64,000 nucleotides of DNA from JAEUPI01 sp044222685 (GTDB lineage Bacteria; Pseudomonadota; Gammaproteobacteria; Burkholderiales; Burkholderiaceae_C): the NCBI GenBank assembly GCA_044222685.1, contig JBGAMU010000019.1, positions 37,709 through 101,708 on the forward strand, written 5' to 3'. The translations under genes and the position numbers were made by a program. Positions 25,415 to 34,150 of the stretch are shown one piece after another; the first letter of the stretch is position 1; every line of letters starts with the position of its first letter. A model generated the notes under the pieces. That model saw only the letters and a list, made by a program, of their open reading frames with translations, was not told the origin of the DNA and searched no databases.

Positions 25415-26662
25415 ATGTTCGACCGCAACAGCCAAACCGTCGCAAACGTCGACCCGCAGACCTGGGCCGCCATCACCGCCGAGAACCGACGCCAGGAGGA
25501 GCACATCGAGCTCATCGCGTCGGAGAACTACGCCTCGCCGGCCGTGATGGCCGCGCAGGGATCGCAGCTGACCAACAAGTACGCCGAGGGCTACCCCGGC
25601 AAGCGCTATTACGGCGGCTGCGAGTTCGTCGACCAGGTCGAACAACTGGCGATCGACCGCGCCAAGGAGCTGTTCGGCGCCGAACACGCCAACGTGCAGC
25701 CGAACTCGGGCTCGCAGGCCAACCAGGGCGTGTTCTTCGGCCTGCTGCAGCCGGGCGACACCATCATGGGCATGAGCCTGGCCGAAGGTGGCCACCTCAC
25801 GCACGGCATGTCGTTGAACATGAGCGGCAAGTGGTTCAAGGTGGTGAGCTACGGACTGAACAGTCGCGAGGAGATCGACTACGACGCGATGGCGCGGCTG
25901 GCGCAGACGCATCGCCCCAAGCTCATCATTGCGGGCGCGTCGGCCTACGCCCTGCGCATCGACTTCGCGCAGTTCGCGCAGGTGGCCCGTGACGTCGGCG
26001 CGCTGTTCATGGTGGACATGGCGCACTACGCCGGCCTGATCGCGGCCGGCGAGTATCCGAACCCGGTGCCGCATGCCGACGTGGTGACCTCCACCACGCA
26101 CAAGACGCTGCGCGGTCCCCGCGGCGGCCTGATCCTGATGAAGGAACCCTTCGCCAAGGCGATCAACAGCGCGATCTTCCCCGGGATCCAGGGTGGCCCT
26201 TTGATGCACGTGATCGCGGCCAAGGCGGTGGCCTTCAAGGAGGCACTGCAACCCGACTTCAAGCGTTACCAGCAGCAGGTCGTCAAGAACGCCATGGTCA
26301 TGGCCGAAACGCTGACGGCGCGTGGTCTGCGCATCGTGTCGGGGCGGACCGAGAGCCATGTGATGCTGGTCGACCTGCGCGCCAAGGGCATCACCGGCAA
26401 GGATGCCGAGACGGTACTGGGCGACGCGCACATCACCTGCAACAAGAATGCGATCCCGAACGATCCGCAGAAGCCGATGGTCACCAGCGGCATCCGGCTC
26501 GGCTCGCCCGCGATGACGACCCGCGGCTTCGGCGAGGCTCAGGCGGCGCAGACGGCGCACCTGATCGCCGACGTGCTCGATGCGCCGCGCGACCCGGCGG
26601 TGATCGCGGCGGTGCGCGACAAGGTCGGTGCGCTGACCCGCGAGTTTCCGGTCTACCGCTGA
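25415..26662 (+). CDS. glyA: Serine hydroxymethyltransferase
   Basis: GlyA is the PLP enzyme that interconverts serine and glycine and charges tetrahydrofolate with a one-carbon unit. The 415-residue product has ELIASENYASPAVMAAQGS, GYPGKRYYGGCEFVD, MAHYAGLIAAGEYPNP and the PLP lysine Lys230 in STTHKTLRGPRGG. The length is standard. Expression is probably governed by the ZTP riboswitch in its 226-base leader. nrdR follows 41 bases downstream, a common pairing in Betaproteobacteria. Confidence 0.97.
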   Translation: MFDRNSQTVANVDPQTWAAITAENRRQEEHIELIASENYASPAVMAAQGSQLTNKYAEGYPGKRYYGGCEFVDQVEQLAIDRAKELFGAEHANVQPNSGSQANQGVFFGLLQPGDTIMGMSLAEGGHLTHGMSLNMSGKWFKVVSYGLNSREEIDYDAMARLAQTHRPKLIIAGASAYALRIDFAQFAQVARDVGALFMVDMAHYAGLIAAGEYPNPVPHADVVTSTTHKTLRGPRGGLILMKEPFAKAINSAIFPGIQGGPLMHVIAAKAVAFKEALQPDFKRYQQQVVKNAMVMAETLTARGLRIVSGRTESHVMLVDLRAKGITGKDAETVLGDAHITCNKNAIPNDPQKPMVTSGIRLGSPAMTTRGFGEAQAAQTAHLIADVLDAPRDPAVIAAVRDKVGALTREFPVYR

Positions 26663-26703
26663 GCTGCAAAGGCTCACCGCCGAGCCCCCGCTGCTTCGCC
26701 GCC

Positions 26704-27147
26704 ATGCGCTGTCCGTACTGCAGTCACGCCGAAACGCAGGTCGTCGAGACCCGCGAGTCCGACGAGGGCGACGTGATCCGCCGCCGTCGGCGCTGCCTGA
26801 AGTGCGACAAGCGCTTCACGACCTACGAACGCGCCGAGATCTCGCTACCGGCCGTCGTCAAGAAGGATGGCGCGCGGGTCGAGTTCGATCCGGCCAAGCT
26901 GCGCGCCTCGATGCAGCTCGCCTTGCGCAAGCGGCCGGTCAGCACCGAACAGGTCGACGCGGCGCTCGACCGCATCCAGGACAAGCTGCTGGCCGCCGGC
27001 GCGCGCGAGCTGCCGAGTGCGCGCGTTGGCGAGCTGGTGATGCGCGAGCTCAAGCGCATCGACAAGGTGGCCTACGTGCGCTTCGCATCGGTCTACCGCA
27101 GCTTCGAAGACGTCGACGAGTTCCGCCAGCTGATCCGCGACATCTGA
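26704..27147 (+). CDS. nrdR: Transcriptional repressor NrdR
   Basis: NrdR represses ribonucleotide reductase genes by sensing ATP/dATP through its ATP-cone. The 147-residue protein has the N-terminal zinc ribbon (MRCPYCSH ... RRRRCLKCDKRFTTYER; Cys3, 6, 31, 34), the ATP-cone with VVKKDGARVEFDPAKL, and the conserved KVAYVRFASVYRSFEDVDEF at the end. The length and motifs are complete. Confidence 0.97.
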   Translation: MRCPYCSHAETQVVETRESDEGDVIRRRRRCLKCDKRFTTYERAEISLPAVVKKDGARVEFDPAKLRASMQLALRKRPVSTEQVDAALDRIQDKLLAAGARELPSARVGELVMRELKRIDKVAYVRFASVYRSFEDVDEFRQLIRDI

Positions 27148-27305
27148 AGCGGGCGCGGTGCGCCGAGGGCCGTTCCCCCTTCCGGGGGCACCCGGCCGGG
27201 CGAACCGATCAGGGCGGGGCTTCGAGCCCCACTGTGGGCGACGCGGCACGCGGCACGGGTTTCTACAGTGAGTGGCATCGCAACCACTCTCAGTCGGAGC
27301 CCGTC

Positions 27306-27845
27306 ATGACCCAGCGCCGTGTGCAACAACAAGGTGTCAGCCTCGTCGAGGCGATGATCGTCCTGTGCGTGATCGCGCTGGTCGCCGGGATCAGCGCACC
27401 CAGCTTCGAGTCGGTCCGCCAGCGGGCCGAGCTGTCCGGCGTGGCCGGTCAAATCGAGACTGACGTCCACTTCGCCCGCAGCGAGGCGGTGGCGCGCAAC
27501 CGCACCCTGCACCTCACGCTGAAGGAGGCGGCGGACGGGACGAGCTGCTATGTCGTGCACGAAGGGCCAGCGCCGGACTGCAGCTGCGGCCAGTTGGAGC
27601 GAGCTGCGTGTGCCGGTGCCGAGGGCGTGGTCCGCGCCATGGTGCTGGCCGGCGCAGGCCGGATTCGCGTGAGGTCCAACGTGCAGACGCTGCACTTCGA
27701 CCCGCTCAAGGGCACGGTGACCCCGGCCGCGACGCTGCGCGCCGAGGCGCGCGACGGCCTTGCGCTGCACCAGGTGGTCAGCCTGGTCGGGCGGGTGCGC
27801 ACCTGCAGTCCGCAGGCCCGCATGGCAGGTGTGCCGGCTTGCTGA
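27306..27845 (+). CDS. GspH/FimT-type minor pseudopilin (first of two paralogues)
   Basis: The 179-residue protein has a short charged leader and a type III prepilin peptidase site followed by a hydrophobic helix (QQGVSLVEAMIVLCVIALVA, with Glu at position +5 of the mature form). The GspH/FimT feature is the helix continuation ETDVHFARSEAVARN. Cysteines in TSCYVVHEG and CSCGQ and the VPAC C-terminus match the paralogue at 28391, so they are probably an old duplication. Such proteins initiate or prime the type IV pilus. A 158-base leader separates it from nrdR; this looks like the first gene of the pilin set. Confidence 0.82.
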   Translation: MTQRRVQQQGVSLVEAMIVLCVIALVAGISAPSFESVRQRAELSGVAGQIETDVHFARSEAVARNRTLHLTLKEAADGTSCYVVHEGPAPDCSCGQLERAACAGAEGVVRAMVLAGAGRIRVRSNVQTLHFDPLKGTVTPAATLRAEARDGLALHQVVSLVGRVRTCSPQARMAGVPAC

Positions 27846-27935
27846 GGCCAGGCGATTCGATGAGCGGTCGCGACGGGCTGACGGGCGGCACCCCGACGAT
27901 GGTTACAAACCGTCGCGTGTCCGGATAATCGTGAC

Positions 27936-28394
27936 ATGCATCACGGTGCCAGCACCTCTGGCCGCTCCGACGGCTTCACGCTCATCGAGCTGATGATCGT
28001 GATCGCCGTTGTCGGCGTGTTGCTCGCGATCGCCCTGCCCTCGTACCAGGAATCCACGCGCAAGAGCCGCCGCTCCGAGGCGGTGACCGCGCTGACCCAA
28101 CTGCAGCAGGCGCAGGAGCGCCACCGGGCCAGCAACACCGGCTACGCCGCCAACTTTGCCGCCCTGTCGGCATCGGCGCCGTCGACGACGCCTCACTACA
28201 ACCTGAGCATCGATTCGGCCGGGCCGGGCGGCTATCAGATCACCGCATCCGCAAGGGCGGACTCGCCGCAGTTCGGCGATAACGCCTGTCGCGGGTTGAT
28301 CGTTCGGGCCGCCAGCGGCGTGATGGTCTACGAATCGGTCAACGCAGCCAGCGCCGTCGACACGACCAACTCCAACCGGTGCTGGGCTCGATGA
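27936..28394 (+). CDS. pilE: PilE-like type IV pilin
   Basis: The 152-residue pilin has the canonical cleavage and helix motif GFTLIELMIVIAVVGVLLAI (Gly-1/Phe+1, Glu+5), then PSYQESTRKSRRSEAVTALT and a globular domain with a C-terminal Cys pair (NACRGL and NRCWAR) forming the D-region. This matches PilE-type minor pilins, encoded with the other minor pilins in beta- and gammaproteobacteria. It ends with an ATGA overlap into the next pseudopilin gene. Confidence 0.88.
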   Translation: MHHGASTSGRSDGFTLIELMIVIAVVGVLLAIALPSYQESTRKSRRSEAVTALTQLQQAQERHRASNTGYAANFAALSASAPSTTPHYNLSIDSAGPGGYQITASARADSPQFGDNACRGLIVRAASGVMVYESVNAASAVDTTNSNRCWAR

Positions 28395-28972
28395 CCGCAC
28401 TTCGCCACCGCCCGCGCCGGTCGTTCGGCCTGACGATCATCGAGTTGATGACCGTGCTGGTCGTGCTCGGTGTGCTGATCACGCTCGTCGCGCCATCGTT
28501 CCGCGGCATGATGCAGCGGCAACGCGTCCAGGGCATTCAGGACCAGCTGATCACCGATCTGCACCTGGCCCGCTCCGAACTCGCCGTGCGCGCCAGCGCC
28601 AGCGCCTCGTCGCCGGTGGCCGTCACGTTCGGCGGCGATGGCGCGGTGAGCTGCTACACGATCCACACCGCTGGCGTGGGCGCCACCTGCGACTGCACGC
28701 GTGCGGTCGGCCAGGTCTGCCAACCGCCCAACGTGCTGCAGGAGATCAAGACCGTGCAGCTGCCGCGCGTTGGCGGCATCACGGTGGCGGCCTCCAGTCC
28801 CAGCGGCACGTCGGTCGCGTTCTCGCCACCGCAGGGGCTGGCCACGCCGGCCGACCTGACGATCAATCTGACCGGCGACATCAGCGGCCAGGTGCGCACG
28901 ACGGTGGGTGACCTTGGCCGACCCCTGGTGTGTTCTCCGGACGGTTCCATTCGAGGAGTGCCGCAATGCTAG
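28391..28972 (+). CDS. GspH/FimT-type minor pseudopilin (second paralogue)
   Basis: The 193-residue protein has the prepilin motif FGLTIIELMTVLVVLGVLIT with Glu+5 and the GspH/FimT helix QLITDLHLARSELAVRA. VSCYTIHTAG, TCDCTRAVG and the ending SPDGSIRGVPQC parallel the gene at 27306. I use the ATG at 28391, which overlaps the pilE stop; an in-frame start 12 bases earlier also exists. It overlaps the next gene by seven bases. Confidence 0.85.
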   Translation: MTALRHRPRRSFGLTIIELMTVLVVLGVLITLVAPSFRGMMQRQRVQGIQDQLITDLHLARSELAVRASASASSPVAVTFGGDGAVSCYTIHTAGVGATCDCTRAVGQVCQPPNVLQEIKTVQLPRVGGITVAASSPSGTSVAFSPPQGLATPADLTINLTGDISGQVRTTVGDLGRPLVCSPDGSIRGVPQC

Positions 28973-29658
28973 TTGCCGAACGATCACGCCGTGCCCGAAC
29001 GCGCGGGGCCCAGCGTGGCTTGTCGCTGGTGGAGCTGATGGTCGGTGTGGCCATTGGCCTCTTCGTCGTGGCCGGTGCCACTATGCTGGTGTCGAACCAG
29101 CTCGGCGACAACCGCCGCCTGCTGCTCGAAACACAGATCCAGCAGGACCTGCGCGCCGCGTCCGACATCATCGTGCGCGACCTGCGGCGCTCGGGCTACT
29201 GGGGCGCGGCGCAAACCGGCGTCTGGCACGCCGGCGCGGTTGCCGTGTCGACCAACCCTTACACGGCGCTCTCGGCCGCCAGCGGCGTGCCGGCGAGCGA
29301 GGTCACCTTCGACTACTCGCGCGGCGTCGAGAACGACGCGGTCGACGCGCCCGATCAGGCGGGATTCAAGCTGGAGGGTGGCGCCATCAAGATGCGCGTC
29401 GGCGGCAACTGGCAGCCTCTGACCGACGATCGCACACTGCGCGTCACGACCTTCAGGATGACGTTGACCAGCCAGCCAGTCACCTTGTCCTGCTTGCTCG
29501 ATTGCGGCGGCGCCGCGAACTGTCCGCCGACGCAGTCGCTGCGCGAGCTGCGCGTGGAGATCGCAGGCCAGGCGGCCAACGACGCCAGCGTGCGGCGCTC
29601 CGTCAGCAGCAACGTGCGCCTGCGCAACGACATCATCACCGGCGCATGCCCGGTCTGA
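28966..29658 (+). CDS. pilW: PilW-like minor pilin
   Basis: The 230-residue protein has the PilW-type N-terminus RGLSLVELMVGVAIGLFVVA, followed by NQLGDNRRLLLETQIQQDLR and DIIVRDLRRSGYWGAA, which are characteristic of PilW. It is shorter than many PilW proteins (about 300 or more), and the C-terminal part holds several cysteines (LSCLLDCGGAANC). The start is ATG 28966, preceded by a GAGGAG site at 28952 and overlapping the previous gene. Confidence 0.85.
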   Translation: MLVAERSRRARTRGAQRGLSLVELMVGVAIGLFVVAGATMLVSNQLGDNRRLLLETQIQQDLRAASDIIVRDLRRSGYWGAAQTGVWHAGAVAVSTNPYTALSAASGVPASEVTFDYSRGVENDAVDAPDQAGFKLEGGAIKMRVGGNWQPLTDDRTLRVTTFRMTLTSQPVTLSCLLDCGGAANCPPTQSLRELRVEIAGQAANDASVRRSVSSNVRLRNDIITGACPV

Positions 29659-29672
29659 GAGGGAGAACGGCG

Positions 29673-30956
29673 ATGCGTGATGTCCGCATGACGAAAATGG
29701 CCGCTGCCCATCGGCAGCGCGGCGCTGCCGCACTTCTGGTCGTCGTGGTGCTGTTCTTCATCCTTGCGCTGGTGACCGCTTATGCCAGCCGCAACCTGAT
29801 CTTCGAACAGCGCATCTCGGCCAACAATCTGCGGGCGACCCAGGCCTTCGAGGCCGCGGAGGCCGGCATCGAGTTCGCGATCGCTGCGCTCGGTGGCGGC
29901 CGTGTTGCCGGCAATTGCACCAGCACCGTCAGCACAGCCAACGACACCTTCAGGCAACGGTATCTGCAGAACGTCGACGGCACCTATGGCATGTCGGGAG
30001 CACAGACCGTGCTTCGGCCCACCTGCATGGTGTTGTCCACCGGCACCGAGTGCAGTTGCCCGACGGCGGGCAACACACCGGATTTGGCCGCTCAAGTTGG
30101 CCCGGTCCCCACGTTCCAGGTCCGCTTCGATACGACCGGCATCGCGCAACCCGGCGTGGTGCGTGTGTACTCGCAGGGCTGCAGCAACGTCGGCGCGCCG
30201 TGTTACGGGCTGACCCCGGCCGACGCCCAGGCCGAGGTGTCCGTGCTGCTGGGCCTCAACTCGGCACTGGCCACGCCGCCGAGCGCGGCGTTGACTGCCC
30301 GCGGCGCCGTCGACCTCGGCGGTGGTGCCGTGAGTGTGTCGAACGCCGACGTGCCCACCGCCGGCATCACGATCAACGCCGGTGGCGACGTCACCAACGC
30401 CGGCAACGCCCGCCTGCTCGGTGTGGCGGGGACGCCGGGACCGTCCTCGATGCAGGCGAACGACCCATCGCTCAACGAGCTCGACGGCAACCGGATGTTC
30501 GTGTCGCTGTTCGGCATGGACAAGGCCACCTACCGATCTCAACCCGCGGTCGTGCGCGTAGTGTGCAACGGTGCCTGTGGCCAGACGATCGCCGACACCG
30601 TATCGGCCAACCCGGGACGCGTGGTCTGGGTCGAGGGCAACGCGACGATCGATTCGAACCAGGTGATCGGATCGGCCGCCGACCCGGTGCTGCTGATGGT
30701 GCACGGCAATCTCACGGTTGCGGCCAACCTGCAGATGCATGGCGTGCTGTACCTGCATGCCAACGGCGGCACGACCTGGAGCACGACGGCCGGCAGCACG
30801 ACGATCAACGGCGCGGTGGTCGCCGAGGACGGACTCACCTTCGTCGGCGCGCCGACGATCTCGTTCGATCCTGCCGTGCTGCGCGTCATCAGGTTGACGC
30901 AGGGCTCGCTCGTTCGCATTCCGGGAAGCTGGCGCGACTTCGCCGCGGGGAGCTGA
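29673..30956 (+). CDS. pilX: PilX-like minor pilin, unusually long
   Basis: The N-terminus RQRGAAALLVVVVLFFILAL with FEQRISANNLRATQAFEAAEAGIE is diagnostic of PilX/PilX_N proteins, which are assembled near the pilus tip. The 427 residues are about twice the usual PilX length (around 200). The extra C-terminal part is rich in Gly, Asn and Thr, with a repetitive beta-rich look (AGITINAGGDVTNAGNARLL, NLTVAANLQMHGVLYLHANG). It resembles the polymer-forming surface-display repeats seen in some pilus-tip adhesins. A good AGAGGGAGAA ribosome site precedes ATG 29673. Confidence 0.82.
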   Translation: MRDVRMTKMAAAHRQRGAAALLVVVVLFFILALVTAYASRNLIFEQRISANNLRATQAFEAAEAGIEFAIAALGGGRVAGNCTSTVSTANDTFRQRYLQNVDGTYGMSGAQTVLRPTCMVLSTGTECSCPTAGNTPDLAAQVGPVPTFQVRFDTTGIAQPGVVRVYSQGCSNVGAPCYGLTPADAQAEVSVLLGLNSALATPPSAALTARGAVDLGGGAVSVSNADVPTAGITINAGGDVTNAGNARLLGVAGTPGPSSMQANDPSLNELDGNRMFVSLFGMDKATYRSQPAVVRVVCNGACGQTIADTVSANPGRVVWVEGNATIDSNQVIGSAADPVLLMVHGNLTVAANLQMHGVLYLHANGGTTWSTTAGSTTINGAVVAEDGLTFVGAPTISFDPAVLRVIRLTQGSLVRIPGSWRDFAAGS

Positions 30957-30957
30957 C

Positions 30958-32217
30958 ATGCAACAAAGCAAGAATCAATCGCGTGGTGTCTCGTTGGTCG
31001 AGGCCATGGTCGCGCTGGCGATCATGGGCTTCGGCATGCTGGCGGTGGTCGGTGTACAGGCCACGATGCGCCTGAACGCCGACATCGCGAAGCAACGCTC
31101 CGAGGCGACCCGCTACGGTCAGGAAGAGATGGAGAAGTTGCGTGCGTTCACCGCCATCGACGACACGCCTGGCGAGCGCACCTGGGCCGGCAGCATCGTG
31201 GCAGGAGCCGCCGCCGACGTGGTCGGGCTCAATGCGACCTATCGCATCAGCCGCGCCGTACAGACCTACGCCAACCCGCCGGCCAAGGCGCTGACGATCA
31301 CCGTGTCGTGGAACGACCGCACCGACCAGCCGCAGCAGGTGACGATGCGCAGCGTGATCGCGGCCGCGGCACCAGCCCTTTCGGGCACCCTGTCTGTTCG
31401 CCCAGGTACGGCGGCGGCGGGGCCGGTGCGCCGACCGTTCCGCCGCCATACGTCGATCCCGGTCATGGCACGCGACTTCGGCAATGGCAGCAGTGGATTC
31501 GTGCCGCCATGGCAATCTCGCTATGTGTTCGTCTTCAACAACGTCACCGGGGTCATCACCGGCGTCTGTGACTTCGGATTCTCCGGTTCTGGGTTGACCA
31601 ACGACACCATCACGCAGTCGGACGTCGCATCCTGCAGCAACACGCAGGCCCAGTTGCTCAGTGGCTTCGTACGATTCTGGCGCGACCCAAGTGGCCCCGC
31701 GCTGACGGCTGCAGATGTCGAGGACCCGGCAGGTCCGGCACTACGGCTGCGCATGCGGCTGACGCTCACGAGCACAGGGCACCCGACTGGAACGTTCTGC
31801 ATCGACGACGCCAGCGGTGCGTCGACGGCGCTGTTCAACCAGACGCTGCTGCATGTCACCTATTTCTGCGTGATTCCCTCGAACACGCCGGCCTTGTGGT
31901 CTGGAAGGACCGAGATCGAAGCTCAGGACACCAATACAGCGGGCGGCGACATCGATTGGCACATTAGCGACATCGCGGCCGGACCCGTTGACGAGCCGCC
32001 GTTCCGCATCTGCCGCTACACGCCGGCCACGAGCGACAGCGACCCGGTCGCCAACCGCGATCATCCGCGCAACTACGCGGATGTGAGCGGCAATCTGACC
32101 AACCAGAACTTCGTGGCGATCCCATCCAGCAAGCAATGCCCCACCGACGTGCCGGCCGATCCGGCGAACGGCGACCTGGTCAACAGCAACACCTTGCAGC
32201 ACCAACCGGCGACCTGA
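30958..32217 (+). CDS. pilV: PilV-like minor pilin with long C-terminal extension
   Basis: The prepilin motif is RGVSLVEAMVALAIMGFGML, followed by GVQATMRLNADIAKQRSEAT, typical of PilV. The protein has 419 residues, against about 150-200 for ordinary PilV. After about residue 170 it carries an unrelated domain of about 240 residues with paired cysteines (VCDFGFSG, SCSNTQ, TFCIDD, FRICRYTP, SKQCPTD), suggesting a secreted disulfide-bonded module. I do not recognise this module. It starts one base after the pilX stop. No pilY1 follows. Confidence 0.8.
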   Translation: MQQSKNQSRGVSLVEAMVALAIMGFGMLAVVGVQATMRLNADIAKQRSEATRYGQEEMEKLRAFTAIDDTPGERTWAGSIVAGAAADVVGLNATYRISRAVQTYANPPAKALTITVSWNDRTDQPQQVTMRSVIAAAAPALSGTLSVRPGTAAAGPVRRPFRRHTSIPVMARDFGNGSSGFVPPWQSRYVFVFNNVTGVITGVCDFGFSGSGLTNDTITQSDVASCSNTQAQLLSGFVRFWRDPSGPALTAADVEDPAGPALRLRMRLTLTSTGHPTGTFCIDDASGASTALFNQTLLHVTYFCVIPSNTPALWSGRTEIEAQDTNTAGGDIDWHISDIAAGPVDEPPFRICRYTPATSDSDPVANRDHPRNYADVSGNLTNQNFVAIPSSKQCPTDVPADPANGDLVNSNTLQHQPAT

Positions 32218-32230
32218 GGCGAATCTCCCG

Positions 32231-33355
32231 ATGGCGATCGACGAGCGCGACCTGCTCCAGTTGCAGCGTGCGCTCGACCTGGCCGAGACGGCTATCGGCC
32301 GCAGCGATCCGAACCCACGCGTCGGTTGCGTGCTCCACGACGCAGGAGGTCGCGTCGTCGGCGAAGGCGCCACCCAGCCGGCCGGCGATGCACACGCCGA
32401 GGTGGTCGCCCTGCGACAAGCCAGTGCGAACGGCGCCGACCTGCGCGGCGGCACGGCCTGGGTCACGCTAGAGCCCTGCTCGCATCACGGTCGCACGCCA
32501 CCCTGCTGTGACGCACTGATCGCCGCCCGTCTGGCGCGTGTGGTCGTTGCCACGATCGACCCCAATCCGCAAGTTGCCGGCGCCGGCGTTCGACGGCTGC
32601 GTGAAGCGGGCCTCAGCGTCGAGCTGGCCGATGGCCTGCCGCTGGCACGGCGGGCACGCGAACTCAACATCGGGTTCTTCTCGCGCATGATGCGCGGCCG
32701 GCCCTGGGTGCGCATGAAGCTGGCCGCGTCACTCGATGGCAAGACCGCCCTGCCCGACGGCCAGAGCCAGTGGATCACCAGTGAGGCCGCCCGCACCGAC
32801 GGCCATGCCTGGCGGCGACGCGCCGGCGCCCTGCTCACCGGCGCCGGCACCGTGCTGGCCGACGACCCACGACTCGATGTCCGCCTGGTGCCCATCGAGC
32901 GCCAGCCGCTGCGCGTGGTGGTCGATGCGCGGCTTCAGTGTCCGGCGCAGTCGCGCATCTTCGCGCCGCCCGGCCAGGTGCTGGTCTACTGCGCGACGGA
33001 CGCCGCTGCGCCGGAGGCCGCGGCGGCTGGCGTCGAACGCATCAAGCTGCCGGACGCCAACGGCAAGGTGCATCTGCCCGGCATGCTCGATGATCTGGCG
33101 CGCCGCGGCATCAACGAACTGCACGTCGAGGCCGGCGAGAAGTTGAACGCCTCTTTCCTGAGGGAACACCTCGTCGACGAACTGCTGCTCTATTTCGCGC
33201 CCACCGTTCTCGGTGCAGGCCTCGACATGTTCGCCGGACCGACACTGGCGCGACTGTCCGACGCTCCGAGGCTGGCATTCGCCGAAGCCACGCCGGTAGG
33301 ACACGACCTGCGCGTCCGTGCGCGCTTCGTGGGCCGGGACGCCTTCCTGGCCTGA
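32231..33355 (+). CDS. ribD: Bifunctional riboflavin biosynthesis deaminase/reductase RibD
   Basis: RibD deaminates and then reduces the pyrimidine product of GTP cyclohydrolase II. The N-terminal deaminase has zinc ligands His55 (GDAHAEVVAL, with Glu57), Cys83 and Cys92 (EPCSHHGRTPPC). The C-terminal reductase has MKLAASLDGKTALPDGQSQW, GAGTVLADDPRLDVR and LHVEAGEKLNASFL. The 374-residue length is normal. It opens the riboflavin cluster 13 bases after pilV. Confidence 0.96.
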   Translation: MAIDERDLLQLQRALDLAETAIGRSDPNPRVGCVLHDAGGRVVGEGATQPAGDAHAEVVALRQASANGADLRGGTAWVTLEPCSHHGRTPPCCDALIAARLARVVVATIDPNPQVAGAGVRRLREAGLSVELADGLPLARRARELNIGFFSRMMRGRPWVRMKLAASLDGKTALPDGQSQWITSEAARTDGHAWRRRAGALLTGAGTVLADDPRLDVRLVPIERQPLRVVVDARLQCPAQSRIFAPPGQVLVYCATDAAAPEAAAAGVERIKLPDANGKVHLPGMLDDLARRGINELHVEAGEKLNASFLREHLVDELLLYFAPTVLGAGLDMFAGPTLARLSDAPRLAFAEATPVGHDLRVRARFVGRDAFLA

Positions 33356-33368
33356 GACAATCGGGGCC

Positions 33369-33998
33369 ATGTTCACCGGCATCATCACCGGCGTCGGTCA
33401 GATCGTCGCCGTCACGCCGCTCGGGGTCGGCCAGGCGTACGGCAAGCGGCTGCGGGTCACGACACCCGCCGGCTTCCTGAGCGATGTGACGCTGGGCGAC
33501 AGCATTGCGCTCAACGGCGCCTGCATGACGGTCGTGGCGTTCGACGCGGGGGCCGACTGGTTCGAGATCGACATTTCGGTGGAGAGTCTCTCGCGTACGG
33601 CCGGACTGCAGAACGCGCGGGCCGTCAATCTCGAGCTCGCGCTACGCGCCAGTGATCGCGTGGGTGGCCACTGGGTGTCGGGCCACGTTGACGGCATCGG
33701 GCAGGTCGAGCGTTTCGAGCCGGTCGGCGAGTCGTGGCGTCTCGTGCTCGCTCTTCACCGAGACATCGCGCCATTCATGGCGGCCAAGGGCTCGATCGTC
33801 GTCCAGGGCGTCAGCCTGACCATCAATGCGGTCTCGGATCGGCCGAACGACTGCCAGGTCGAGATCAACCTGGTCCCGCACACCCTTCAGCGCACCACAT
33901 TGGGTGGTCTGCGTGCCGGCGATGCCGTCAACATCGAGGTCGATCTGATCGCGCGTTATGTGGAACGGGTCCTTTCCGCCCGCATGGCGGGTTCATAG
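33369..33998 (+). CDS. ribE: Riboflavin synthase (alpha chain)
   Basis: This enzyme dismutates two 6,7-dimethyl-8-ribityllumazine molecules to riboflavin. The 209-residue protein begins with the invariant MFTGIITGVGQI and has two lumazine-binding domains: GDSIALNGACMTV and SGHVDGIGQVERF, then GSIVVQGVSLTINAV and the LVPHTLQRTTLGGLRAGDAVNIEVD end. The symbol ribE is used for the alpha chain (ribC in some organisms). The stop codon lies inside a stem-loop. Confidence 0.96.
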   Translation: MFTGIITGVGQIVAVTPLGVGQAYGKRLRVTTPAGFLSDVTLGDSIALNGACMTVVAFDAGADWFEIDISVESLSRTAGLQNARAVNLELALRASDRVGGHWVSGHVDGIGQVERFEPVGESWRLVLALHRDIAPFMAAKGSIVVQGVSLTINAVSDRPNDCQVEINLVPHTLQRTTLGGLRAGDAVNIEVDLIARYVERVLSARMAGS

Positions 33999-34019
33999 TC
34001 GGTTTTCGCGACCATGAAC
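33991..34019 (+). terminator. Stem-loop spanning the ribE stop codon
   Basis: The arms GTTCATAGTCG and CGACCATGAAC pair with one mismatch around a 7-base loop (GTTTTCG). There is no clear T-run, so it may be an attenuating or mRNA-stabilising structure rather than a full terminator. It separates ribDE from the downstream genes. Confidence 0.4.
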
Positions 34020-34150
34020 TAGGGATTTGAGGGATGGTTGCGGGGGTCGCGCTCGCAAGTTGAAACACTCTGCGGGTCGCCTTGTCGGATACTCGGGCCG
34101 TGTACTAGTGCCGTGAGAACGGCCCACAAGACTTGGGAGCCTCCTCGGAC

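Noticed and set aside
27170..27230. GC-rich hairpins (CCCCC-TTC-CGGGGG and GGGGC-TTCGA-GCCCC) after nrdR as a terminator
   Set aside because: The stems are only five or so base pairs with no T-run, which is expected by chance at this GC content.
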